Positions 54,754 through 63,784 of a stretch of 64,000 nucleotides of DNA are shown piece after piece. The stretch is from Agrobacterium tumefaciens (GTDB taxonomy: Bacteria > Pseudomonadota > Alphaproteobacteria > Rhizobiales > Rhizobiaceae). The position numbers were made by a program, and so were the translations under genes. The notes below the pieces were generated by a model, which had not been told where the DNA came from, made no database searches, and saw only the letters and a list, made by a program, of their open reading frames with translations. The stretch's first letter is position 1. The number at the start of each line of letters is the position of its first letter. The stretch spans positions 20,443 to 84,442 of the forward strand of contig JAGIAH010000015.1 of NCBI GenBank assembly GCA_017744915.1, in the 5' to 3' direction.

Positions 54754-56679
54754 ATGCGAAGAACACGAACTAACCCGAAGACAGGTATTGCGTATCGGAA
54801 AGCTGGCACCGCCCTTGCGGTTGCTTTCACGTTCGCCCTGTATCCGGCGTTTACCCGTGACGCCTTCGCCTTCAAACTGTTCGGCATGCGCCTCTGGGGT
54901 TCGGAAGAACCGGAGGTCGAGGTTATCAACCCGGTCAAATATGCCGTCACGCTGAATGCTGCCGATGCGGATAAATCCCTGCAAGACAGCCTGGAGAACA
55001 GCTCGCTGCTCCTGGCGGACAAGGACAAGCCCGCCTCCGGTGATCTCGGCCTCCTGATAAAGGCGCGAGATGACAGGGACAGGATGATCGCGGCGCTTTA
55101 TGAAAATGCCCGTTATGGCGGCATCGTCAATGTTACGGTGGCCGGAAAGAACGTCGATGACCTGCCACCCAATCCGGTTTTCGATCACAGTGCGCCCGTA
55201 CCCGTCGTCATAACGGTGACGCCCGGCCCGAAATTCACGCTCGGCAACATTCGCCTCGAAGGCGATGTGACCGGCCGCAACCTTGAAGAATATGGTCTGA
55301 CGGCTGGCGGAGATGCCGGGTCTCTGGCGATCATCCGCGCCGGCAACAAGCTGATCGACGATCTGAAGGCGGAAGGCCGCCCGCTTGCCAAGCTGACAAA
55401 GCGCGAAGCAGTCGCAAACCACGCGACGAACACGGTCGACATCACCATGGCGGCCGAAGGCGGCCCCGTCGCGCCGCTCGGCACGGTCACCGTCACCGGT
55501 GAAAAGACCGTCGATGGCGACTTCATCCGCCGTTATTCGCGTCTCAATGGCGGCGAGCCCTATTCGCCGGAAAAGCTGCGCAAGGCCGCAGACCGGCTGC
55601 GCCAGCTTGGCGTTTTTTCCAGCCTGACCATCAAGGAGGCGGGGACACTCGCCCGCGACGGCACGATTCCGCTGACCATCGAGGTCTCCGAAGGCAAACA
55701 CCGTTATTTCGGCGTCGGCGCGCAATATTCCACCACGGAAGGCATCGGCCTCCAGGGCTATTGGGGTCACCGGAACCTGTTCGGGCAGGCGGAATCGCTG
55801 CGTATCGAAGGCTCGGTTTCGCGCATCGCCGAAGCATCGAGCGTCGAAGGCATGGATTATTCGGCGGGCATCACCTTCACCAAGCCCGGCATGTTCAATC
55901 CACGCACCACCTTCAAGACCAGCCTGATTGCCAAGACCGAACATCCCGATACCTATGAGGCCAAGACCATAACCGGAACCGCAGGTTTCAGTTATGAGCT
56001 GAACGACACCGACACCGCCGCCGCCGGTCTCGAAGTGCAATGGGCCGATACGGAAGACGCCTTCGGCAGGAATGAATATCTCACCACCTCGATCCCGCTG
56101 GAATTCGTTCGCGATACACGCGACGACAAGCTCAATCCTACCGAGGGCTTCCGCGCATCGCTGGCCGCCAAGCCGAGCTATGAAGCGCTGAATGGCACCT
56201 TCTTTTCCTCTTTCGAAGGCTCCATTACGGGCTACAAGGGGCTAGGCGCCGAGGACCGGTTGATCATGGCCGGAAAACTTTCCGGCGGCGTGCTCGTCGG
56301 CGGCAGCGACCTGCAGGACATACCCACCACACGGCGCTTTTATGCCGGTGGCGGCGGATCGGTACGCGGCTACAGCTATCAGGAAATATCGCCCTATAAT
56401 GCGGCGGGCGACGCAACCGGTGGCCGCTCCTATGTGGTCGGTTCCATCGAAGCCCGCATCAAGGTCACCGATACGATCGGCATCGTGCCCTTCATCGATG
56501 CCGGCGTGGTTTCGGATGATGTGGCCCCCGATTTTTCCGATATCCGGGCTGGCGCCGGTATCGGCCTGCGTTATGCCACGCCCTTCGGGCCTCTGCGTCT
56601 CGATGTCGCCATGCCGCTCGACAAATACGATGGCGGCAACAGTTTCGGCATTTATGCTGGCATCGGCCAGTCTTTTTAA
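54754..56679 (+). CDS. tamA: Translocation and assembly module protein TamA (Omp85 family)
   Basis: 641-residue outer-membrane beta-barrel protein. After a basic N-terminus comes a signal peptide (AGTALAVAFTFALYPAFTRD, cleaved near AFA-FK), then POTRA domains (about 80-310, with FTLGNIRLEGDVTGRNLEEY and LGTVTVTGEKTVDGDFIRRY), then the 16-strand barrel with YSTTEGIGLQGYWGHRNLFG, FYAGGGGSVRGYSYQEIS (the conserved VRGY loop) and a C-terminal GQSF ending in Phe. With TamB it inserts autotransporters and other outer-membrane proteins. tamB follows after 45 bp. Confidence 0.93.
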   Translation: MRRTRTNPKTGIAYRKAGTALAVAFTFALYPAFTRDAFAFKLFGMRLWGSEEPEVEVINPVKYAVTLNAADADKSLQDSLENSSLLLADKDKPASGDLGLLIKARDDRDRMIAALYENARYGGIVNVTVAGKNVDDLPPNPVFDHSAPVPVVITVTPGPKFTLGNIRLEGDVTGRNLEEYGLTAGGDAGSLAIIRAGNKLIDDLKAEGRPLAKLTKREAVANHATNTVDITMAAEGGPVAPLGTVTVTGEKTVDGDFIRRYSRLNGGEPYSPEKLRKAADRLRQLGVFSSLTIKEAGTLARDGTIPLTIEVSEGKHRYFGVGAQYSTTEGIGLQGYWGHRNLFGQAESLRIEGSVSRIAEASSVEGMDYSAGITFTKPGMFNPRTTFKTSLIAKTEHPDTYEAKTITGTAGFSYELNDTDTAAAGLEVQWADTEDAFGRNEYLTTSIPLEFVRDTRDDKLNPTEGFRASLAAKPSYEALNGTFFSSFEGSITGYKGLGAEDRLIMAGKLSGGVLVGGSDLQDIPTTRRFYAGGGGSVRGYSYQEISPYNAAGDATGGRSYVVGSIEARIKVTDTIGIVPFIDAGVVSDDVAPDFSDIRAGAGIGLRYATPFGPLRLDVAMPLDKYDGGNSFGIYAGIGQSF

Positions 56680-56724
56680 ACGCCGCAGTCGAACACCCTT
56701 ACAACAGAGTGTAGATTACCCTTG

Positions 56725-59700
56725 ATGAAAACGTTGATTCGATTGCTGAAATGGCTGGGCTACGCTGCTTTGTGCGGCGTGGTGCTGGTGTTGCTTGCGG
56801 TTCTGTTCGTCGGTTTTACCCCGATGGGCGCCCGAATTGCCGCAAAGCAGATTTCATCGCTCGTTTCCACGCCCGATCAGACGATCGAAATCTCGCCTCC
56901 CAGCGGGCTTTTGACCGGCCGCCTGCGGCTCGACAATGTTACCCTTTCAGACCGGCAGGGGGCCTATGCCCGTGTGAACCAGATCGCCGTCGACTGGTCG
57001 CCGCTCTCGCTGCTTGCCGGCACCTTCCATGCCGACCGGATCTCGGCCGGATCGATCGATGTCGAACGCAAACCGCTTGCCCCCGAGCAAACGGCGGCGA
57101 AGAGTGCCGGCAATTCATCGCTGCCGATCGAAATCACCATCGACAATTTCAGCTTTCCCGATATCAGCCTCGGGCAATCGCTTCTCGGCCGTGCCTTCGA
57201 TCTGAATGCCGAAGGCAACCTTACGGCTGCCCAGGACGATATGCGGCTGTCGCTCACCGCCCACCGGCTGAATGCGCCGGATGCGGAGGTCAATGCCGAC
57301 ATCGCCTTCCTTCCCAACGAAAATGTCCTGAAGCTGAAAGCGGAGATGAAGGAACCCGAAGGCGGGCTTCTTGCCACGTTGCTTTCGCTTCCCGGCACGC
57401 CCGCAGTGGCGATAGATCTCAATGGCGAAGGCCCGCTTTCCGACTGGACAGGCAGCCTGCGCGGCAATGTCGCCGGCAACCCTGTCGTCAACGTTACCGG
57501 CCGCCATCTTCTCGGCGACGACGGCACCCGCCGTATCGAGATTTCAGGCGGCGGCCAGCCCGACCTGCTCCTGCCGCCCGCCTTCCGCCAGCTTTTTGCC
57601 GGCGAAACCAAACTCGATGCAAATGCGTCTCTCTCACCGCAGGGCCGCATTGAAATCGGCAGCAGCACCCTGGAGACCGGCACATTATTGCTGACCGCCT
57701 CGGGCACCGTCGATCCGAACGGTGAGAACGATCTCGCCGCCAACCTCATCGGTACGGCGGGGCCTGTCGATTTTCGCTGGCCGCTCAACAATGGCGAGGT
57801 TCAGGCCCTCATCAACGGCCTCGATCTTTCCCTCAAGGGTGATGCAAACGCCGCACATCTCAACACGACCGCATCGTTGCGCAGTCTCTCCCTGCCGCAG
57901 GGCCGGCTTGAGGATGTCAAACTGACCGCCGAAAGCGCCGATCTCAATATCGCCAACCGCAGCGGCACGATCGTCACCGTCCTTTCCGTGGCGCAATCGT
58001 CCTTCGTCAGCCCGGATATCGACCGGCTGGTGCGCGCACCCCTCACCGTCAAGGCGCCGCTCGGTCTCTCCGCTTCCGCCATCGGCTTTGACGGCGCAAC
58101 GCTGGAAAGCGCCAGTGTCGGTGGCACGCTGAAAGGCAGTTTCGATCTCGTCGACAACCGCCTGACTTCGAGCATTCAGCTCTTCGCATTGCCCGCCACG
58201 CTTCCACCGGCGCTCGCGGAAAAATTCGACACGACCATTGCCCTCCAGGGCGACATAGACCTGACCATCGGCGGACGCACCAGCGTTGAGAACCTCGTCG
58301 TCAAATCCGGAACGATCGAGGCGGCCGGTAATGTCAGCCTCGAAAACGATGCGCTGAGCGCCGACCTCAAGGGTAAATTCCCCGCTCTCGAAAAGCTGGC
58401 ACCGCAGGCGAAGGGCGTTGCCGATTTTGCAATCGAAGCCAGCGGTGCACTTGCTGCACCCGACTTTAATGTCACCCTGAGTTCCGAAAGCGCGATCCTT
58501 GCCGGACGAAAGCTCGAGGCGCTGAAGATCAATGCCTCGGGCAAGGCCGACCCGGCTGCGCCGCAGGCGAAGCTGACGGCCAGCGGTAGTCTCGACCGGC
58601 AGAAAATCGACGCCAATGCCAATGTGGTTCAGACCGAAAACGGCACGGCAATACCCGAGCTGCATGTGGCGGTGGGCCGCAACATTTTGAACGGGCAGCT
58701 GCAATTTTCGCAGCAATTCCTGCCTTCCGGCAATCTCTCCTTCAATTTCCCCGATCTCGCCCTGCTGGCCGCACTCGCCGCGCAGCAGGCAGATGGCGAT
58801 ATTGCCGGCGATATCGCGCTGAGCAACGCCAATGGCCGGATCGCCGCGACGATAAAGGCAAATGGCGGCAGCATCCGCCAGGGCACCACAGTGATCTCGA
58901 AGCTGGCCGCCGATATTTCCATTGACGATCTCCAGGCGCTCGCGATCAATGGCAAGGTCAGCGCCGACAGCGTCAATGCCGGCGCGACCGCGATTTCCGG
59001 CCTGAATGCCACGATTGGTCATTCCGGTACGACGACCCAGTTCGACGTCAACGGTCGGTACGATAATGCGCCGCTGGTGGTGAAGGGCAGTGCCGACACT
59101 GGCGGATCGCCGATGACGGTGCGGGTGGACGCCTTTTCCGCTGCCCCGAAGGGAATTGCGGTTCGCCTTGAAAAGCCAAGCACCATCGCCATCCAGAACG
59201 GCACGGCCCGCATTTCCAATCTGACCATCATCACCGGTGACGGGCGTGTCGAGGTCAACGGTACGGCCGGATCGACGCTCGACATCAAGGCCGATATTCG
59301 CTCACTTCCCGCGAGCTTGGCCAATGCCTTCGCCGCCGGGCTGGATGCGGCGGGCAACATCTCCGGCACGGTCAGTGCCAAGGGCGCGGCATCAGACCCT
59401 TCGGTCGAGTATAATCTGAACTGGGCCAATGCCGAGGTCGCGCAGACGCGCGCCGCGGGGCTTGCCGCGCTCGGCATCAGGGCAAACGGCCGCTTTGCCG
59501 CCGGCACGCTGCAGATCGACACGAATGTGACGGGTCAGGGTGGCATGTCGCTTTCCGGCGGCGGCTCGCTCGGCATCGCCGGCAATCGCCCGCTTGCCAT
59601 GGCCTTCACCGGCAAACTGCCCTTCTCCGCCGTCGCGGCGCAGACTGCCGCGCAGGGCCTCGATGTGGACGGCACCGCCGCCATCGATGTGAGAATCTCC

Positions 59701-60885
59701 GGCAGCGCTTCCGCACCGGTCGTTACCGGCAGCATCACCACCGATGGTACCCGCCTGACCGATGTGCGCCGGAACCTGACGATCAACGGGCTGGGAGCAA
59801 CCGTTACCTTCGATCGCGATCGCGCCGTCATCTCCCGGTTGACGGGCAAGCTGGCAGGCGGCGGAACGATCTCCGGAACCGGTAACATCGGCATTGCCGG
59901 TGGTTCGGGTTTCCCGGCCGATATTACGATTACGCTCGACCGCGCCGGTTATAATGACGGAACGCTGGTGACGACGGTAGTAAGCGGCACGCTGACACTG
60001 AAAGGCCCGCTTCTCGGTTCTCCGGTGCTGGGCGGCAACCTGACGCTGGACAGAAGCGCCATCACCATTCCTGAGAAACTTCCGGCCTCGCTGACGGAAA
60101 TCGACGTCAAGCACAAGAATGCTCCGCCAAAGGTGCGCGCGCAGGCAAAGTCACTCGGGGCCGACCAGGGCGGCAGCGGCAGCTCATCCCCCATCAATCT
60201 CGATTTGCAGGTGAATGCGCCGAGCGGCATCTTCGTGCGCGGACGCGGCATCGATGCGGAACTGACCGGCAATCTGACGATCCGCGGCACGGCGGCCGTT
60301 CCCGTCATTTCCGGCGGCTTTGAAATGCGCCGCGGCCGGCTGGAGATCCTGACCCGCCGTCTTGATTTCACCACCGGCAATATCAGCTTCGGCGGCGGCC
60401 TCATCCCGGTTCTCGATATGAAGGCGGACTCGACGGTCGGTTCGACGACGATCACCGTGTCCGTGTCCGGCAATGCCAACGACCCTACCTTCGCCTTCTC
60501 CTCCGCCCCGGCGCTGCCGCAGGATGAAGTTATGGCGCAGCTGATCTTCGGACAATCCATGTCGAAACTCTCGGCCCTGCAGATCGCGCGGCTGGCCGAT
60601 GCCGCCGCCCAACTGGCCGGCGGACGCTCCACCTCGTTGTTCGACAAGCTCAGAAGCAATCTCGGCGTCGACGATCTCGATATTTCGACCGATTCCGAAG
60701 GGCAGGCCCGCGTTTCCGCCGGCAAGTACCTCAATGAAAGAACCTATCTCGAGCTGCAGCAGAGCGGCGAATCCGGTGCAAAGGCGATCATCAACCTCGA
60801 TGTCGGGCGTGGCGTGAAGCTGCGCGGCGAAGCGGGCGGCAATGGCGAAGGCGCAGCCGGCATATTTTACGAGAAGGAATATTGA
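56725..60885 (+). CDS. tamB: Translocation and assembly module protein TamB (AsmA-like/DUF490)
   Basis: 1386 residues. One N-terminal membrane helix (LGYAALCGVVLVLLAVLFVG) anchors it in the inner membrane. The rest is a long repetitive beta-rich body that spans the periplasm, and the C-terminal TamB domain (about 1040-1386) holds NPT-like pieces such as VRGRGIDAELTGNLTIRGTA and ALPQDEVMAQLIFGQSMSKL. TamB family members act with TamA or in phospholipid transport to the outer membrane. The start ATG is at 56725; a TTG one codon earlier (56722) also fits. No clear ribosome site is present, so coupling to tamA translation is likely. Confidence 0.93.
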   Translation: MKTLIRLLKWLGYAALCGVVLVLLAVLFVGFTPMGARIAAKQISSLVSTPDQTIEISPPSGLLTGRLRLDNVTLSDRQGAYARVNQIAVDWSPLSLLAGTFHADRISAGSIDVERKPLAPEQTAAKSAGNSSLPIEITIDNFSFPDISLGQSLLGRAFDLNAEGNLTAAQDDMRLSLTAHRLNAPDAEVNADIAFLPNENVLKLKAEMKEPEGGLLATLLSLPGTPAVAIDLNGEGPLSDWTGSLRGNVAGNPVVNVTGRHLLGDDGTRRIEISGGGQPDLLLPPAFRQLFAGETKLDANASLSPQGRIEIGSSTLETGTLLLTASGTVDPNGENDLAANLIGTAGPVDFRWPLNNGEVQALINGLDLSLKGDANAAHLNTTASLRSLSLPQGRLEDVKLTAESADLNIANRSGTIVTVLSVAQSSFVSPDIDRLVRAPLTVKAPLGLSASAIGFDGATLESASVGGTLKGSFDLVDNRLTSSIQLFALPATLPPALAEKFDTTIALQGDIDLTIGGRTSVENLVVKSGTIEAAGNVSLENDALSADLKGKFPALEKLAPQAKGVADFAIEASGALAAPDFNVTLSSESAILAGRKLEALKINASGKADPAAPQAKLTASGSLDRQKIDANANVVQTENGTAIPELHVAVGRNILNGQLQFSQQFLPSGNLSFNFPDLALLAALAAQQADGDIAGDIALSNANGRIAATIKANGGSIRQGTTVISKLAADISIDDLQALAINGKVSADSVNAGATAISGLNATIGHSGTTTQFDVNGRYDNAPLVVKGSADTGGSPMTVRVDAFSAAPKGIAVRLEKPSTIAIQNGTARISNLTIITGDGRVEVNGTAGSTLDIKADIRSLPASLANAFAAGLDAAGNISGTVSAKGAASDPSVEYNLNWANAEVAQTRAAGLAALGIRANGRFAAGTLQIDTNVTGQGGMSLSGGGSLGIAGNRPLAMAFTGKLPFSAVAAQTAAQGLDVDGTAAIDVRISGSASAPVVTGSITTDGTRLTDVRRNLTINGLGATVTFDRDRAVISRLTGKLAGGGTISGTGNIGIAGGSGFPADITITLDRAGYNDGTLVTTVVSGTLTLKGPLLGSPVLGGNLTLDRSAITIPEKLPASLTEIDVKHKNAPPKVRAQAKSLGADQGGSGSSSPINLDLQVNAPSGIFVRGRGIDAELTGNLTIRGTAAVPVISGGFEMRRGRLEILTRRLDFTTGNISFGGGLIPVLDMKADSTVGSTTITVSVSGNANDPTFAFSSAPALPQDEVMAQLIFGQSMSKLSALQIARLADAAAQLAGGRSTSLFDKLRSNLGVDDLDISTDSEGQARVSAGKYLNERTYLELQQSGESGAKAIINLDVGRGVKLRGEAGGNGEGAAGIFYEKEY

Positions 60886-61053
60886 GACGGCTTCGCATTT
60901 AGGTTTGCGAAACCATCTCATGTTACGAATCTTCCATTGAAGACGGAAATATTGTTTCCGGCTGTTCAGGCACCAGGCAGAACGCCAAATCCGCATATGC
61001 AAGTGTCGGTGCACTTGCGCCGGCCTCCACAGCGAGCATTGGGAAGAATTCTG

Positions 61054-61530
61054 ATGGCAATGATTAACTCTACCAATTTTGGCGGTGAGACGCTCGAAAT
61101 CATCGCATTCCGCCTGCATGATCAGGAATTCTGCGTGAAGACGACCACCATCCGCGAAATTCGCGGCTGGGCGCCTTCCACGCCCATTCCCCACGCGCCG
61201 AAAGACGTCATCGGTGTCATGAACCTGCGCGGTTCGGTCATTCCGATCATCGATCTGGCCCACAAGCTTGGCATGAAGAGCACCGTCGCCAATGAAAGAA
61301 GCGCGATCGTGGTGGCCGAAGTGCACAACATGGTCATCGGCATGCTGGTCGACCGCGTGTCCGACATTCTGACGATCCCGGCAAATCAGGTCCAGCCGGT
61401 TCCGGAAATCTCGGCCTCCTTCGACAAATCCTATTCCGAAGGCATCATTGCCAACGAACATGGCATGATCTGCTTCCTGAACCTCGCGAAAATGTTCAAG
61501 GGAACCGAAGCGGAAGATCTCGCCGCTTAA
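61054..61530 (+). CDS. cheW: Chemotaxis scaffold protein CheW
   Basis: 158-residue SH3-like scaffold that links receptors to the CheA kinase. The core shows FRLHDQEFCVKTTTIREIRG, GVMNLRGSVIPIIDLAHKLG (the signature NLRGxxxPxxDL) and GMLVDRVSDILTIPANQVQP. The ATG at 61054 has GGGAAG upstream; the longer frame to 60937 is not family-like. The chemoreceptor gene follows after a terminator, so the pair is adjacent but probably not one transcript. No cheA or cheY is in this window. Confidence 0.94.
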   Translation: MAMINSTNFGGETLEIIAFRLHDQEFCVKTTTIREIRGWAPSTPIPHAPKDVIGVMNLRGSVIPIIDLAHKLGMKSTVANERSAIVVAEVHNMVIGMLVDRVSDILTIPANQVQPVPEISASFDKSYSEGIIANEHGMICFLNLAKMFKGTEAEDLAA

Positions 61531-61604
61531 TCAGGCGTGTAACCTGAAGCGCCGATTGCATCCTGATGCAGGCTTTTCACGGCCCCCATCGAGAACTGAA
61601 CCAG

Positions 61605-61634
61605 ACCGCCGGAGCATCCGCCCGGCGGTTTTTA
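61605..61634 (+). terminator. Rho-independent terminator after cheW
   Basis: ACCGCCGG (61605-61612) and CCGGCGGT (61622-61629) with a nine-base loop, then TTTTATTTT. It is 74 bp after the cheW stop. Confidence 0.9.
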
Positions 61635-61668
61635 TTTTGCGCCTGTTCCGCAAATGTAAATAAGAACA

Positions 61669-61698
61669 TTTTAATATTATGAATATCTAATATTAAAA
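61669..61698. promoter_or_regulatory. AT-only perfect inverted repeat upstream of the chemoreceptor
   Basis: TTTTAATATTA-N8-TAATATTAAAA, eleven-base arms without a mismatch and without a single G or C, spacer TGAATATC. It is 175 bp before the chemoreceptor ATG. It may be a binding site for a dimeric or nucleoid protein; a hairpin made of A-T pairs only would be weak. Confidence 0.45.
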
Positions 61699-61873
61699 GC
61701 CGACGAATAGTATTCACCCGCATGAGGGCCCGATAGCTGACGGAGGCTTTAAAGTCGCAAGTGCCTGTACGCCGCCTTCGGTGGCAAACCTGTTCGTTGT
61801 TCAACATAATACGGCGCAGACTGCACCTCCCGTGCGACAAGCCGCGCCGTTGGCTGATATTTGGGGGACGTTA

Positions 61874-63646
61874 ATGCTGGGGTTAGGGAAAAGCGCAGAT
61901 AACCGAAATATGCTCGATGCGATATCCAGATCGCAGGCGGTCATAGAATTCGATCTCAAGGGTAATATTCTCACGGCAAACCGCAATTTCTGCACGGCGC
62001 TCGGTTATGAACTCGCCGAAATCGTCGGCAAGCACCACCGCATCTTCTGCGATGGCGACTTTGTCGCCTCGCGCGCCTATCAGGAATTCTGGGAATCTCT
62101 TGCCCGTGGTGAATTCCAGGCCAAGGAATATCGCCGCATCCGCAAAGACGGCTCGGTCATCTGGATCGAGGCCTCCTACAATCCCGTCTTCCGTTCGGGA
62201 AAACCCTATAAGGTGATCAAGATCGCCACCGATATCACCGCCAAGAAAATCAGAGCGGTGGAAGACGCCGGCAAGCTGGAGGCGCTCTCCCGCTCACAGG
62301 CCACCATCGAATTTTCTCCTGACGGCACGATCATCACCGCCAATCCGAATTTCTGCGCCGCAGTAAATTACGACCTCAAGGAAATCGAGGGCAGGCATCA
62401 TCGCATGTTCTGCGATCCCGCCTATGCGGCGACATCCGACTACGCCAATTTCTGGCGGCGGCTGGCCTCCGGTGAATTCATCTCGGACGAATTTGTTCGT
62501 TACGGAAAGAACGGCAAGGAAATATGGATCCAGGCCGCTTACAATCCCGTGCTGGACGAGGCTGGCAAGGTGGTGAAAGTGGTGAAATTCGCCACCGACG
62601 TGACGCCCCGCATGAGTGCCATCGCCATTCTGGCCGAGGCTCTGCGGGCGCTGGCCGAGGGTGATCTAGTGCAACGCCTCGATACCGGCTTCGTGCCGAG
62701 CATGGAGAAATTGCGACAGGACTTCAACGAAGTGGTCGGCAAGCTTCAGGCCACCATGCAGACCATCGCCCATAATGCCTCGACCATCGCTTCCGGCTCG
62801 GGTGAAATCCGCATAGCCGCCGATCAACTCTCACAGCGCACCGAACAGCAGGCCGCCTCGCTGGAAGAGACGGCCGCCGCGCTGGAAGAAATCACCACAA
62901 CCGTCACCGATGCCAGCCAGCGCGCCGGCGAGGCCGGGAAGCTGGTGCTGCGAACGAGGGAACACGCCGAACACTCCGGCGACATCGTTCAGCAGGCGAT
63001 TTCCGCCATGGACGCGATCTCCCGATCCTCCGGAGAAATCACCAACATTATCGGCGTCATCGACGATATCGCCTTCCAGACCAATCTTCTGGCGCTGAAT
63101 GCGGGCGTCGAAGCCGCCCGCGCCGGGGAGGCTGGCAAGGGCTTCGCCGTCGTGGCACAGGAGGTGCGGGAACTCGCGCAGCGGTCCGCCGTCGCGGCCA
63201 AGGAAATCAAATCCCTCATCAACACCTCCCGCGAACAGGTCGCCAGTGGTGTGGATCTTGTCGGCAGAACCGGTGGCGCCCTTAAGGATATTCAGTCCCA
63301 GATGGGCGAAATAGACGCCAATGTCTCGGCCATCGTCGAGGCATCACGCGAACAGGCGAACGGGCTCCGGGAAATCAATCAGGCCGTCAACGTCATGGAC
63401 CAGGCGACCCAGAAAAACGCCGCCATGGTGGAAGAAACCACCGCCGCCAGCCATGGTCTCGCCAATGAAGCGGAGAACCTGCATGAATTGCTGCGGCAGT
63501 TCAGAATATCGCATGAGGCTTCCGTATCCCCTGCCCGGCCGGCTGACAAAAAGCCAGCGGTCGTGACCAGACTGCCGGTGCAGCAGCCACGATATGCCGC
63601 GCCGAGATCTCATGGAAATGCTGCAGCCGAATGGGCGGAATTTTAG
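61874..63646 (+). CDS. Soluble methyl-accepting chemotaxis protein with two PAS domains
   Basis: 590 residues without membrane segments. Two PAS domains with PAC motifs (about 17-130 and 138-250) repeat each other: FCTALGYELAEIVGKHHRIF with WIEASYNPVFRSGKPYKVIK, and FCAAVNYDLKEIEGRHHRMF with WIQAAYNPVLDEAGKVVKVV. A short linker and the signalling domain follow, with the conserved tip DDIAFQTNLLALNAGVEAAR and AGEAGKGFAVVAQEVRELAQ. It ends EWAEF, which fits the CheR/CheB-tethering pentapeptide (x-aromatic-x-x-aromatic). The start at 61874 has GGGGGA at good spacing. It probably senses redox, light or a cytoplasmic ligand through the PAS domains. Confidence 0.93.
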   Translation: MLGLGKSADNRNMLDAISRSQAVIEFDLKGNILTANRNFCTALGYELAEIVGKHHRIFCDGDFVASRAYQEFWESLARGEFQAKEYRRIRKDGSVIWIEASYNPVFRSGKPYKVIKIATDITAKKIRAVEDAGKLEALSRSQATIEFSPDGTIITANPNFCAAVNYDLKEIEGRHHRMFCDPAYAATSDYANFWRRLASGEFISDEFVRYGKNGKEIWIQAAYNPVLDEAGKVVKVVKFATDVTPRMSAIAILAEALRALAEGDLVQRLDTGFVPSMEKLRQDFNEVVGKLQATMQTIAHNASTIASGSGEIRIAADQLSQRTEQQAASLEETAAALEEITTTVTDASQRAGEAGKLVLRTREHAEHSGDIVQQAISAMDAISRSSGEITNIIGVIDDIAFQTNLLALNAGVEAARAGEAGKGFAVVAQEVRELAQRSAVAAKEIKSLINTSREQVASGVDLVGRTGGALKDIQSQMGEIDANVSAIVEASREQANGLREINQAVNVMDQATQKNAAMVEETTAASHGLANEAENLHELLRQFRISHEASVSPARPADKKPAVVTRLPVQQPRYAAPRSHGNAAAEWAEF

Positions 63647-63664
63647 GCCAAGTCTGAAACCGGA

Positions 63665-63686
63665 GGCCGCCGGAAAAACGGCGGCC
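63665..63686. other. GC-rich hairpin after the chemoreceptor gene
   Basis: GGCCGCCG-GAAAAA-CGGCGGCC, a perfect eight-base-pair stem with a six-base loop, 18 bp after the stop. No T-run follows on either side; it may still end or stabilise the transcript. Confidence 0.6.
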
Positions 63687-63693
63687 ACACCAC

Positions 63694-63732
63694 CAGAGCG
63701 TTTTCGCTTTTTCCAAACGCGATAACGCTCTG
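63694..63732. repeat. Rhizobial intergenic palindrome (AGAGCGTT type)
   Basis: CAGAGCGTT (63694-63702) and AACGCTCTG (63724-63732) as perfect nine-base arms; the intervening bases contain TCGCTTTTTCC and AAACGCGAT. I recall this layout as a common dispersed intergenic repeat of Agrobacterium. It lies between the chemoreceptor and fdhD genes, both of which end here. Confidence 0.6.
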
Positions 63733-63784
63733 ACACATTTCACTTCCGGACGGAAAACAGAGGTCCGACCTTCCCGGCAATGTG

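Larger units (their letters stand above)
61531..61873. promoter_or_regulatory. Region between cheW and the chemoreceptor gene
   Basis: 343 bp without a gene. It contains the cheW terminator and an AT-only inverted repeat (both listed separately), so the chemoreceptor gene has its own promoter. A GTG at 61781 opens the same frame as the chemoreceptor but lacks a ribosome site. Confidence 0.5.
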
